From the NCBI GenBank assembly GCA_019454045.1, contig SKCR01010150.1, forward strand, positions 867,683 to 931,682: a stretch of 64,000 nt of DNA. The letters run 5' to 3'. Source of the DNA: Zanthoxylum bungeanum. Taxonomy: Eukaryota > Streptophyta > Magnoliopsida > Sapindales > Rutaceae. Under the pieces are notes generated by a model. That model did not search any database. It was not told the DNA's origin and saw only the letters and a program-made list of their open reading frames with translations. Both the position numbers and the translations under genes were made by a program. Below are positions 10,347 through 21,900 of the stretch, in pieces (position 1 is the stretch's first letter; the number at the start of each line of letters is the position of its first letter).

Positions 10347-11190
10347 TGTTGATGGTGTTTTTAGGCACTATGGTATTTAAGACAGCACGACAGGGGCAAA
10401 AGGGTAATTTTCTCCTTGGTCAAAGATCATTAATACCGACCCGACCACATGAGTGAGTGGCCGAGAACTTTATGATCAGATAACCGACCACTTTGGTTCG
10501 GATGACCGAGCACTATCAGATCGGCAGCAGCATTCTCAGCACAAAAGACTATTATGACCGACCACATGAAGACCGAGCATAGGGCAAGACATGTTCGAGA
10601 AAATAAAGCATTCTATCCATATGAGATAAGATAATAAGTTATCCTACTTTCATGGGGTAAACTAGTAAGTCAATGTCCTAGTATGATAAAGGAAGTAAAT
10701 GTAGTTTTTGGCTAGGAATCCTTATGGAAAAAGGGAACAGTTTTGACTAGGAATCCTTATGGGAAAAAAGAAAAGTTTCAACTAGGAAATTCTTGTACAA
10801 ATAGGAATATGATTTCTTCACCATTATAAATAGGAGGGTAGAGTGAAGAGAAAGGAAAAACAACAAGAAAAAGAGAGAAGAAGAGGAACAAGTTGAGAGC
10901 AAGGTAGAGTTGAGATCAGAATCACCAAGCTCTGACTTGTAAAACACAAAGAACGGTCTGAGAAGCGCATTTTGAATAATAAAAGTATCATCTTGTTTGT
11001 GCCCGTGGACGTAGGTCGGATCCAAATCCACCGAACCACGTTAAATCTCCTTGTTGATTAGGTGTATTTATCTGTTTTTCTGCTAAGTTTGCCTTTGGTC
11101 CCCCATAACCAAACAAATTCACTATTGAAGGAGGATTTCCTCGGGAGTGATATTCCAATATTACCCTGAGACCAAAATCCACCGTCAACA
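10347..11190 (+). repeat. 3' LTR of the non-autonomous element
   Basis: Near-identical to 6260-7103 (844 bp). It begins directly after the purine tract ending GGGGACAGA and ends TCAACA before the target duplicate ATAAT. Confidence 0.93.
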
Positions 11191-11506
11191 ATAATAATAT
11201 ATAGTTAATTTAAAATTTATAAATAACTTACTGAGGTTTTTATAATTATATATAATAGAAGTTAGATGTATATCAAATGTGAAAAAAAGTAATAGGAAGG
11301 ATTTATTTGATAAATATATTTCATTTCAATATCTCGTTGTCCACACAAACATAATGCAATAATTGAATGTTATGGCTTATGCAAAAAGCTCTTTAAAATC
11401 AAGTCTAATCAAATTAGCTTCTCTTTATTTTTCATTTTATTATTATTATTATTATTTTTTTTTTTTGCCTTTCACCTTTTAATGAGATGACTTGCTTGAG
11501 TATTTA

Positions 11507-11682
11507 AGGGGCGTGACTTGGTGGTGTAAGGTTCAATATCTTATCCTGAGGTTTTAGGTTCGAATTCAGAAAGTCTGTTTCTTGTAAGAGCTTATGACAG
11601 TCAGAGATTTTACCTGCCCCGCTTAAGTCCGGAATGGATGATTTGATGGTGGGATTTCCAATTATTAAAAAAAAAAAAGAGA
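11507..11682 (+). mobile_element. tRNA-derived SINE copy 3 (best preserved)
   Basis: Starts GGGGCGTGACTTGGTGGTGT (A-box region), B-box AGGTTCGAATTC at about 11555, body with CTTGTAAGAGCTTATGA and GATGATTTGATGGTGGG, ends with ATTAAAAAAAAAAAA at about 11670-11682. Length near 175 bp. This copy was used as reference for the others. Confidence 0.8.
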
Positions 11683-12925
11683 TCACTTGCTTGAATCAAT
11701 TGATTTTTGGTCGATTTTTATGATTGTGACATTGAATTAGATCGGTTTAGTAAAATCGGTATCAAATCATTTTTCTTGACAAGTTAAATTCTTATTTTCT
11801 TTCGAAATGAATATACTTAAGAAATTTTAGAATGTATATTAGAGATATTACATCAGTTATTAAACAATCTAATGATGATCTTTTTATTGATTGGTTACAT
11901 TTGCTTCCAATATATCAATGGCTTTCTCATTTACAACATATCAAATCTAAATATAATCTAATCTAATCTTCTAAAAAAACAATTGTATTTCAATAGATTC
12001 TAATCAATTTAAAAGTACAAAATTATTTTTAAAACCTGATAGTAAATCACATCTTAATGTTGTCATAAATAGGTAATAGTTTGCATTTTATGCATTAAAG
12101 AATCAAAAATATTTTAACAATGATTAAAATTTTCATATATACCCCATATATGTATATTATATATATATGCCCTATTCATTCACGAGAAACTTTTGATATA
12201 AAAAGTTTGAAGTAAAAGTAGAGATTGGATAGAAAGTAAACAATAAAAAAATAAAGTGAAATAAATCATTGATCGAGCTCAGCCAAAAAACAAAAGGGAA
12301 AAATTGGAAACTTTTTCATTAGGTGACCACAATTATATATTTTCAACACATTGTCTATAAATGAGACATATTGCATATGGCTAAAAGTGTAATCAGAAAA
12401 GTGATCCAAAAATTTAAATGGTTCGATTTAATATGTTTACGTTTCACCGTACGATTGATTTTATTTGTGTAAATATGAAATTAGAGTTACATTTTTTTAT
12501 TAGTTCAATATTGAAAATAAATTTTACTATATATGGGTTCTATATATATAGACAAGGTAACTATTTCAAGTAAACATTCTTTTTACATACAAGTCAAAAG
12601 GAGCGTCTCTAACTTAATTGACAAATTCTTCTTAATTTAGTGATATATATAACACTAACTGCTTCTTGTTCTTCAATTAATTAATATTTCCAAAAAAACA
12701 AAAATCATTTTCTGATAAATGCTTTCCATTATACAATTTGAGTCGGTGACCATTATTATTATGGCATTATAATTTAATTATGAATATTCAGCCATCTACA
12801 ACAAATCAAAAACCTGTACAGAACCTTTTGGTTGTTGTTTCTATATCATTCTATTCTTTAAAAAAAATTAAAAAATAAAATAAACAAATTCGTCTCTTGC
12901 TTATTCTTTCTTGGAACTTCAAATT
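11683..12925. other. AT-rich upstream region of the first TBL gene
   Basis: No coding sequence or recognisable repeat apart from short AT-rich runs. It presumably contains the upstream control region of the gene starting at 13001. Confidence 0.5.
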
Positions 12926-12928
12926 TTT

Positions 12929-12937
12929 TATATAAAC
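12929..12937 (+). promoter_or_regulatory. Putative TATA box of TBL gene 1
   Basis: TATATAAAC lies about 65-72 bp before the ATG at 13001, followed by a CT-rich leader (TCTCTCTTTCTCTCTT). That is the expected spacing for a plant core promoter with a short 5'UTR. Confidence 0.5.
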
Positions 12938-13000
12938 TAGAACAAGGTCTCTTTCTTATTGCATGTGTCTCTCTTTCTCTCTTAACGAAAAAAAATATAT

Positions 13001-15627
13001 ATGAAGCATCAAGGGATGGAGCTTCATTTTAGCCAAAACCCTAGGACCCCAAAGATAGTATTTACAATAACACTAACCCTAATTCTTCTTGCAATCATTT
13101 CTCTTCACTACCCATTATCAGGAAACCCTATTTTTGTTTTTACAAAATATTATTATTCTCCTTCATCATCTTCTAGTGTTTCCTTAAAGATCATGAATAA
13201 TGATCAAGAAGAAGCTGGCTCCATAAAAGAACTAGAAAGTTCAGAAAAATGTGATATATTTTCAGGAGAGTGGGTGCCAAATCCTGACGGTCCATATTAC
13301 AAAAACACAACATGTTGGGCAATTCATGAGCATCAAAATTGCATGAAATATGGAAGGCCTGATACTGATTTTATGAAGTGGAGATGGAAGCCAGATGCCT
13401 GTGAGTTGCCTATTTTTAATCCTGCTCAGTTTCTTGAAATTCTCAAAGGAAAATCATTGGCCTTTGTTGGTGATTCAGTTGCTAGAAATCAAATGCAGTC
13501 TTTGATTTGCCTCCTTTCTAGGGTAACCACTCTCTCTCTCTCTCATTATCATATGAATTTGATAATCACATACTTAATTTTCATTTTACCATGTCTCTAT
13601 AATTAATATACTTAATAACTTATAGAATAAAGTTTATATTTTAGCTATATATAGTGTGACACTTGTGAGGCCATTGTCGGATTTATTATTTCATTACATT
13701 AATGTGTAGTCGATGAATGTTACATATATCATTTATCGTATTAGTTTATACTTATTCTATTACATGTTTCCAAAAAAAAAAAAAAAATCTTCTATGATTC
13801 CTATTGATATTTTCTATGCATCTAACCTCTAATTTAACTAATTTCTACAATAAATTTGAATATGAAATGGAAGTAATTAGTTGACCTAAGCCAATATATA
13901 ATGAAACGATTAATTAGGTAAAAGTTATGGGGTGGCACTTTGTGGAAACTTCACTTACTACATCTACTCATGCCCACCACCACACACAACTATTTGAATC
14001 ATTCAATTATCAATTTCTTTCTTTCTTTTTTTTTTTTTTGGTTAAATAATAATTCTCAAGACTCCTCTAGAATCAGGAATTTAGATACATACATATTATT
14101 GATATTATTTTTTTTTTCCAATTTTTGAAGCTAATAGTGTTAAACCTGAAAGAACCATGGCAACTAAGTCCCATGTGGGTCAACAACCCAGCTGTACAAA
14201 AAATAATAAACAAAATTAATTATAAATTGTTGAGAGGTCTGTCTCTGTGTAACAGTGATAAGAGAATTAATTAAAATTTAATTGGATAACATATTGATTA
14301 TTGACAGATTAGTATATGTCACACTTTTAATTTGACATTCCAACCAATTGGCCAATTTGCATATATAAAGTTAAGCATGATTATTGGTCTCAATTATTAT
14401 CGTTATTTTTTTTTGCATTTGATTACTTGGCCACATGATCAGATACTAGTTTAGCAACATGGCTTTTATTCTTAATTAATTAATAAATTAATCAGAGATT
14501 CCATATCTACAATTATTAATGTCTTCTATTTAGTTCAGAGTCTGTAAACTCTACCAACCATATGACCTGGTCTTTTTGAATTCAGTAATTAATTAATTTG
14601 CTAATCCCACCTAAAAACTTTGTCATGTAATCCCACTTATGGCTTTAATTAGTAATTAATTTTAAAATTTGTTTCTTTTTCTATTATTGCTCTCATTGAA
14701 TCAGAATTATGGATGATCTGGCACTTATTAGAGTCAAGTCCCTTGATAGAAAGTAGAAACCATGTGTTCATTTTGAATTACTAACATTTTCTTCATAAGG
14801 TGGAATACCCAGTTGATGTTTCATACACACCAGATGAAAGATTCAAAAGATGGAGCTACACAAATTACAACTTCACCCTTGCTACATTTTGGACACCTCA
14901 TTTGGTGAAGTCCAAAGAAGCAGACTCAAATGGGCCAACAAAGACAGGCCTATTCAATCTTTATCTTGATGAATTTGATGAAGAATGGACAACCCAAATT
15001 GATGAATTTGATTACATAATCATTTCAGCAGGCCATTGGTTCTTTAGACCTATGATTTATTATGAAAATAACAAAATTGTTGGCTGCAAATACTGTCTCT
15101 TAAACAATGTGACTGACATGCCCATGTATTATGGCTATAGAAAGGCCTTTAAAACAGCTTTTAAGGCCATTAATAGCTTGGAAAATTACAAGGGCATAAC
15201 CTTTTTGAGAACTTTTGCACCATCACATTTTGAAAATGGGTTATGGAATCAAGGTGGGAATTGTGTGAGAACAAGACCATTCAAGAGCAATGAGACAACA
15301 TTGGAGGGTGATAATTTGGAGCTTTATATGATTCAAATGGAGGAATTTAAAGTTGCTGAAAAAGAAGGGCAAAGGAGAGGCAAAAAGTTTAGGTTACTTG
15401 ATACAACACAAGCAATGTTGTTGAGGCCAGATGGTCACCCTAGTAGATTTGGCCACTGGCCACATGAAAATGTGACATTGTATAATGACTGTGTGCATTG
15501 GTGCTTGCCGGGGCCGATCGATTCCTGGAGTGATTTCTTGCTGGAGATGTTGAAGATGGAGGGGATTAAGAGATCATATGGTGACAATAAGTTTTATGCA
15601 AGTGATAGAAGAATGAGGTTTAAATAG
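13001..15627 (+). CDS. TRICHOME BIREFRINGENCE-LIKE protein (TBL), gene 1
   Basis: Two coding exons, 13001-13522 and 14800-15627, joined in phase 0 across a 1277-bp intron (R|GTAACC ... ATAAG|GTGGAATAC), give 449 aa. The protein has a short cytosolic N-terminus, one membrane anchor at about residues 19-39, a low-complexity linker, then the TBL ([10 protein letters not shown]) and PC-esterase (DUF231) domains. The catalytic GDS motif is [10 protein letters not shown] (Ser159), and the DxxH motif is DCVHW (Asp404, His407). TBL proteins are Golgi O-acetyltransferases acting on wall polysaccharides such as xylan, mannan or xyloglucan. This one resembles the TBL19-26 group, but the substrate cannot be read from sequence. 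The next gene is a tandem relative with the same intron position. No lesion is seen, so it should be functional. Confidence 0.93.
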
Positions 15628-16729
15628 ATCAATTTGTTTGTTTTTTTAGTTTTTGATTTTGTATTTTTAGTATGGTTCTTTGTAATTGTTGTGATTCAAT
15701 TATTATTTTGTATTTGTGTTTGAATGTGTTTTAGTTGGTATATATTATGGAATAAGAAAAATAATAAAAATAAAGTTGTTTTATGGGTAGTGTTTTTAGT
15801 TTTTATTTATTTATTTTATGAAAAATATTAAGAAAATCTTCAGGTTTATATATAAAGGGATAATGGTTAAATTTAGAGAGTAGAATAAATGAGTGTTAAC
15901 AATAAATTTCAGCTTTCATGGGGATAAATTTGACATTAAAATATGCATCAAATATTTACATTAATTATAATTTAATTATTTGATCTCTATCTAACACATA
16001 CAGCACTTATATATTTCACCTAAAAACCAGAGAAATACAGATGGAAATTAAAGTATAAATTAATTTGCCAAATTTTTTTATATATGATAAGCCTCTAACA
16101 TTAAAAAGCAATATGTTTCTCTTATTTTCCAGCAAAAAGACGCTATGAATTGTGTAAAGGAGGAGCCAAATGTATAGGCATTGCAAATTTCAATCATCAA
16201 TAACCTGGCTCCCAAGGCAAGCTAGTGTCACTTGGTACTAAAAGGTAAAAACTGCCATCAAAGCTCTCAATTACTTGCAGTTCACGGTTGCTTTATACCA
16301 ACAGTTAGATGTGACTCAATAATATCATCATGACCATTTTGATTGCTAGAAATAGTTTACAAAGAATTAAAAATAAATAAATATTTTGACAACAATTACA
16401 GTTTTAAAAGTCGTGTGTAGCGCGATGATCAAGTTTTAACTTACTATTCGCTTGATCGCGTGTTCAAAACCTGAAAACATTATTTATGTGGAAAAAAACC
16501 TCAAAATTAGTTTAGTCAACAGAAAAGCTTCTGCAATAAAAGCATAATGTAATTGGGCAATTTGGTCTGCTAATCTTAATCAAACCATCATATTTAAAAA
16601 CATTACACTTATTTCTTCTCTTTTTAACACTAATGATATCTTAAAATGTATCTAATCTTATATTATGAAATTGCAACCATATAAATTGAATCCATATGCA
16701 CAAGTGTCTTACTTGAAACTCACTACAGC
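15628..16729. other. Spacer between the two TBL genes
   Basis: The first 150 bp is TBL gene 1's 3'UTR, with AATAATAAAAATAAAG as a possible polyadenylation region near 15760. At about 16410-16480 a GTGTAGCGCGATGATCAAG ... GCGTGTTCAAAACC stretch has the spacing of tRNA A and B boxes and may be the 5' part of a different SINE; evidence is weak. The rest is AT-rich promoter sequence for gene 2. Confidence 0.45.
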
Positions 16730-18111
16730 ATGAAGGCTTTTGCCACTGAGCTCGATGGAAGAAACAAACTTCAAATTCAAAACATCCCGAAAATGGTTTC
16801 CTTCCTTGCCCTTATCTTGCTTCTCCTCACAATAATCCCTCTCTGTATGGACACTTCGCGTTCACCATTGCCGTCTGCGAAGATCAAGGACAGTGAGTTG
16901 AGAAGCATAGTATTAGAAAAGAAATGTGACATCTTTAGTGGAAAATGGGTACCTTATCCAGAAGGGCCTTACTACTCAAATGAAAGTTGCCGTCTGATCA
17001 TTGATCAGCAGAACTGCATGAAGTTTGGAAGACCGGATACTGAGTTCATGAAATGGAGGTGGAAACCAGATGAATGTGAGCTCCCTCTGTTCAATCCTGT
17101 TCAGTTCTTGGAGCTTGTTAGGGGAAAGTCATTGGCATTTGTCGGGGACTCTGTGGGAAGGAATCAAATGCAATCCTTGTTGTGCCTTTTAGCCAGTGTA
17201 AGTGCTTTCATCACTCATTATGACATATTTTCTTCTGCATATTTTGCTTAGCATGGTTTCATAATAAACACCAGAAAGTAAAGATCAAATGCATGTTACA
17301 GGTGGCCTATCCCGAGGATATTTCTTACAAGTACACAACAGAAACAGATTATTTCAAACAATGGTATTATGCTGAGTATAAATTTACAGTAGCAACATTC
17401 TGGTCTCCCTTCCTGGTTAAAGCCAGTGACGCGGACCCTAATGGCCATTCTCTCAATAGCCTCATGAACCTCTACCTAGACGAAGCTGATGAATCGTGGG
17501 TGGGTCAGATTGAGAATTTTGACTACGTGATCATTTCAGCGGGACAATGGTTCTTTCGACCTCTGATATACTACGAAAATGGCCAAGCTGTAGGGTGCCA
17601 TAATTGCAATATGAAAAACATGACAGCCTTAACCAAGTACTATGGCTACAGGATGGCGTTTCGAACTGCATTTAGAATGCTTCGGAGGCTTAAGAATTAC
17701 AAGGGTATCACATTTTTAAGGACATTTTCTCCATCGCATTTTGAGAATGGTGATTGGGACAAGGGAGGAAATTGTGTGAGAACAAGGCCATTTGCAAGCC
17801 AAGAAGTGATGTTAGATGGGTATATAATGGAATTTTACTTGACACAAGTGGAGGAACTAAGAGCAGCAGCAAAGCTGGGGATGAAGCAGCGCTTGAAATT
17901 TTTATTGATTGATACTACTAAGATTATGCTGCTAAGGCCAGATGGGCATCCAAATCATTATGGACATTCACTGCATAAGAATAAGACTGTGAATGATTGT
18001 GTTCACTGGTGCTTGCCAGGCCCCATTGATACATGGAATGAGTTTTTGTTTTATATGTTGAAGATTGAAAGACAGAGATCGTTTGTGGAGAAGCTAATGA
18101 AAAATGCCTGA
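16730..18111 (+). CDS. TRICHOME BIREFRINGENCE-LIKE protein (TBL), gene 2
   Basis: Two exons, 16730-17197 and 17302-18111, phase 0, with a 104-bp intron (AGT|GTAAGT ... TTACAG|GTGGCC); product 425 aa. It has an N-terminal anchor ([18 protein letters not shown], about residues 23-40), the TBL domain ([18 protein letters not shown]), GDS Ser141 in [10 protein letters not shown], and DCVHW with Asp388 and His391. It is a tandem paralogue of gene 1 with the same intron position but an intron twelve times shorter. Expected role: Golgi polysaccharide O-acetyltransferase of the TBL19-26 type. A copia element begins 57 bp after the stop codon in the same orientation, so the native 3'UTR and polyadenylation site are displaced by about 5.4 kb; transcripts may end in the LTR. 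The coding sequence itself is intact. Confidence 0.93.
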
Positions 18112-18168
18112 TGTAAATTGGATACAGAGATTTCTATTATGTATTTGATACACCGGTTTGGATTTTGT

Positions 18169-18535
18169 TGTAATGCTTCCAGCAAGTTACTTGGAAGCTT
18201 GCTAAAAGGTCCAGCTGCCATGCATGTTTTTCAAACATGCTTTCGGTGGTTTTTTGACAAAATGGAGAAACAAACATTCAAGGCTTTGAAGATGCCATGA
18301 ATCAAGGATCAATTTGTGGCAATGATCAAGGGTGTACAGTAACCGATTTTTTGATTATAAATACAGCCTTTCAGTAAGCTTATAGGCATCCCAGTGAGTG
18401 TGTGAGCTTGTATAGAGAGGGTGTTGAGTTTTTTGATAAGTTTCTTGGTTGTAAACTTGATATTTATTCTTGTAATAATAAATACGAATTCGGTTTTTCT
18501 CAAACACTTCCTAAAGTGATCGTTATTTCACAACA
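18169..18535 (+). repeat. 5' LTR of the copia element
   Basis: 367 bp with a TATA-like GATTATAAATACAG at about 18353. It has an 8-bp TGTGTGAG-type insertion, about 18398-18407, relative to the 3' LTR, a local tandem duplication. About five other differences are visible. Confidence 0.95.
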
Positions 18536-19180
18536 AGTGGTATCAAGAGCTTTGGTTCTTCATTGGGATCGAAAAACCGGTGAACGGAGTTTGGTTCGGA
18601 AAATTCGAGTTCCGGAAAAGTTGTCAAAAATTCCTTTTGAGGGTACCAACAGCTAGTTCACGTCGAGACGAGCACGGTGGTATTTTCCGGCAACCGAACC
18701 GACGTCCCAGCATCCCTCACGCGCCGCACGCGCCGTCCTGAGAGGTCTCCACGCGCCCCCACACGCATCACGCGTCTCACGCGCGCCAGAGGTTGAAGAC
18801 GATCCGAGTCATCATCCACGTCAGCGACACGTGTCAGCCACGTCAGCATACGGGTCCCACACTGCCACGTCAGCTTGCCACGTCAGCTTGCCGCGGCAGC
18901 TGCCACGTCATCCGCCATGTCAGCAAAGCGGGTCCAACCTGCCACGTCAGCACTGCCACGTCAGCATCCTGGTAAATTTCATTTAGCCCCCTGAAGTTTT
19001 GAAATTTACAGTTTTGCCCCAGAACTTTTAGGAATTTACAAATCAGTCCCTGTGTCGGATTTAGACCAACGAAGTGTCTATTCCACCATTTTCAACCGTT
19101 CCGGACGCAACGGTGACCTCCGATTTGTGAAATTCAGACCCGATTTTAGTGTATTCCCATTTTAAACTTTAAAACTTAAA
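18536..19180 (+). other. Copia leader with primer site and CACGTCAG repeats
   Basis: After the primer-binding site (18538-18550) the untranslated leader is GC-rich at 18660-18980 and repeats CCACGTCAGC more than eight times, in clear contrast to the AT-rich genes around it. The gag ATG is at 19181. Confidence 0.75.
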
Positions 19181-19996
19181 ATGGAGATGGAAGATTCTCA
19201 TTCTGGTGCAATGATTAAACTGGCTGCCACTAATTACTCCCTCTGGAGACCTAGGATGATAGATTTTTTGCATTGTAAAGATCTGTTTGATGTCATCGAG
19301 TTGAAGGGAGTGAAACTAGAGTCTGTTAAGGAGTGTGACTGGAATAAACTCAACAACAGAACTTTGGGTCAGATTAGGCAGTGGATCGGTCACAATGTAT
19401 TCCACCACGTAGCACATGATACATATGCTTATGAAATGTGGAGGAAATTGGAAGACATGTTCCAGGCCAAAACAGCTCGGAATAAGGCCTTAATCATGAG
19501 GCGTCTGGTGAACCTGAAGCTACGGAGTGGAACTTCCGTTGCAGAACACACCAACGAGTTCCAGAGCCTGGTGAATCAGTTGTCTGCAGTAGACATGCAA
19601 CTGGCAGACGAAGTTCAAGCCCTCTTGTTACTCAGTTCTCTACCTGATAGCTGGGAGACTCTGGTGGTTACTCTCAGCAACTCAGCTCCAGGAGGCAAAC
19701 TTACCATGCCTATGGTAAAGGATGCCCTGTCAAATGAAGAAGCCAGAAGAAAAGACGTGGGCTCAGATCAAACAGAAGCCCTTGTCTCAGAGCAACGAGG
19801 AAGACAACAGGAGAAACATCAAGGTGGGAGAAGAGGCAGAAGCAAAAGCAGGGGCAGGTCCAAGGACGGGAAAAAGACATACAAGTGCTTCCACTGTGGC
19901 ATTGAAGGCCACTTGAAGAAGAATTGCCGGAAACTGCAACGGGAGCAGGGACAAGGCAATAACCAGCCGAAGAAGAAGAATGATCGGAGACACTAG
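19181..19996 (+). pseudogene. Copia gag
   Basis: 271 codons: an N-terminal region with NYSLWRPRMIDFL (typical copia gag opening), a UBN2-type capsid segment (MWRKLEDMFQAK, LVNLKLRSGTSVAEH), and a CCHC zinc knuckle CFHCGIEGHLKKNC near residues 244-257. The frame stops at 19996, and the protease continues in another frame, so gag and pol are disconnected here. Confidence 0.92.
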
Positions 19997-20007
19997 TAGT
20001 TACTACA

Positions 20008-20475
20008 GTGGATGTAGCTATATGCTCCGGTCAGGAAGAAGCATGCCTTCACACCGCAACTCAGGATGTCGAGTGGGTGGTAGATACTGCAACATCCTAC
20101 CATGTCACTCCTCACAGAGATTTCTTCACAACATACAAAGCAGGAGACTTTGGAGTAGTGAAGATGGGGAATATCAGTTCTTCTCAGATAGTGGAAATTG
20201 GCGAAATACAGTTGCAGACAAATGCAGGGTATACAGTAACCCTTAAGGAGGTCAGACATGTTCCAGAACTTCGGCTCAACTTACTTTCGGGGGTAGCCCT
20301 TGACAAACAGGGTTATGCTAGTCATTTCAGCAACGGCACCTGGAGGATGATAAAAGGTGCCATGGTCATCGCCCGAGGACACATCTGTGGATCATTGTAC
20401 AAGACTCATGTGAAAATTTGTGCAGAAAGCCTCAATGTAGCTGAACGGGAGGCTTCTCAGAATCTGTGGCACTAG
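20008..20475 (+). pseudogene. Copia protease and start of GAG-pre-integrase
   Basis: Contains EWVVDTATSYHVTP, the active-site region of the copia aspartic protease, and continues to NLWH just before the GAG-pre-integrase HxxxC-type motif. An in-frame TAG follows (20473-20475), and the reading continues beyond it as RLGHMSERG. Another frame change lies between 20600 and 20645. Confidence 0.88.
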
Positions 20476-20644
20476 AGACTCGGTCACATGAGTGAAAGAG
20501 GGTTGTCTACCTTGACAAAGAAGGATCTAATCATCGTCTCCAAAAATGCTAATTTGGATCCTTGCAACCACTGTCTATTCGGTAAGCAACACATAGTCTC
20601 TTTTAATTTTCTCATCTACAAAGAAATCAGAGTTACTCAGTCTG

Positions 20645-21460
20645 GTGTACTCTGATGTATGTGGTCCCTTGGAGGTAAACTCACTAGGCGGTAACAAATA
20701 TTTTCTGACTTTTATTGATGATGCTTCTCGGAAAGTATGGGTGTATTTTCAGAAATCAAAGGATCAGGTCCTGGATTATTTCAAACTGTTCCATGCCATG
20801 GTCGAGCGTGAAACAGGGAAGAAACTGAAGTGCCTCCGTACAGACAATGGAGGCGAATACACTTCCAGGGAGTTCGATGCCTACTGCGGAAGTCACGGCA
20901 TTCGACATGAGAGGACTGTTCCACGCACCCCACAACACAATGGTGTCGCAGAAAGGATGAACCGCACCATTATGGAGAAAGTCAGAAGCATGATCAGTAT
21001 GACTAAGCTGCCAAAGCCATTCTGGGGAGAAGCTGTTCGTGCCGCCTGCTACCTGATCAACAAATCACCATCTGTACCGTTGAACTTCGAGATTCCGGAG
21101 AAAGTGTGGTCTGGTAAGAATCCTTCATATTCTCACCTCAGAATATTCAGATGTTTAGCAGTTTGCACATGTATCCAAGGAGCTCAGGCAGAAGCTCGAT
21201 GCAAGGACTACCCCATGCATCTTCATAGGCTATGGAGACGAAGATTTGGATACAGGTTATGGGACCCGAAGGAAAGGAAGGTCATCAGAAGCAGAGATGT
21301 AGTGTTTCTCGAAGACCAGACAATAAAAGACATTGAAAAGCCCAAAATGCCTTTTAGAACCAGTGCCGACAATGTTGATAAAATCCAGACACAACCCCAG
21401 CACCAACACCAGTGGCCACAGATGATGATGGGGTGCAAGACATACCAGAAGCAGAACTAG
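20645..21460 (+). pseudogene. Copia integrase core
   Basis: Integrase DDE catalytic core: TFIDDASRKVWVYF, LRTDNGGEYTSREF, RTPQHNGVAERMNRT. The frame is lost at about 21150-21230 (the usual FGCxA...GYxDE region is scrambled), recovers at FGYRLWDPKERKVIRSRDVVF, and is lost again around 21400. Confidence 0.9.
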
Positions 21461-21900
21461 AGGAGGAATGAGGTGTTGAGCAGGGGGAGCTGCAGCCTGC
21501 TCCATCAGAGGCTTCGAGTTCATCCACAGATCCGGATGATATCAGACAGCCAGAACCTCCAGTACGAAGATCCGAGAGAGGCCGGATTCCATCAGCCAGA
21601 TACTCAGGATCAGAATACATTCTCCTAACTGACGAGGGGGAGCCAGAAACCTTCAACGAAGCAGTATCTCATAAGGACAAAGACAAATGGCTGCACGCAA
21701 TGCAGGATGAGATGAAATCTCTGCAGAAAAACAATACTATGAGATAGTGAAGCTCCCACATGGAATGAAAGCACTGAGGAACAAATGGGTATTCAAGCTC
21801 AAGAAAGATGGCAGCGGGAAAGTGGTGAAACACAAAGCTCGCTAGTGGTCAAAGGATTCCTACAGAAAAAGGGATTGACTTTGATGAGATTTTTTCACCA

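Larger units (their letters stand above)
6260..11190 (+). mobile_element. Non-autonomous LTR retrotransposon with gag remnant and tandem arrays
   Basis: Two LTRs of 844 bp each (6260-7103 and 10347-11190), both TGTTGA...TCAACA, are bracketed by the 5-bp target duplication ATAAT (6255-6259 and 11191-11195). A primer-binding-like site GGCGCCGTCTGTGGGG follows the 5' LTR, and a purine tract (AACTAGGGGACAGA) precedes the 3' LTR. The internal 3.2 kb has only a broken gag-like region (7156-8330) and then tandem arrays (8336-10130); no protease, RT, RNase H or integrase is present. The gag type and primer site suggest a Ty3/gypsy parent, probably Tat/Athila-like. Mobility must have come from an autonomous partner. 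By eye the LTRs differ by about four substitutions and three short indels, so the insertion is young. Confidence 0.93.

Noticed and set aside
11507..11682. tRNA gene
   Set aside because: A and B boxes are present, but no cloverleaf with acceptor stem can be drawn, and the body plus A tail and multiple copies fit a SINE.
21223..21656. Minus-strand ORFs of 71-100 codons within the copia pol
   Set aside because: They overlap the sense integrase-RT linker region of the element and have no protein features of their own.
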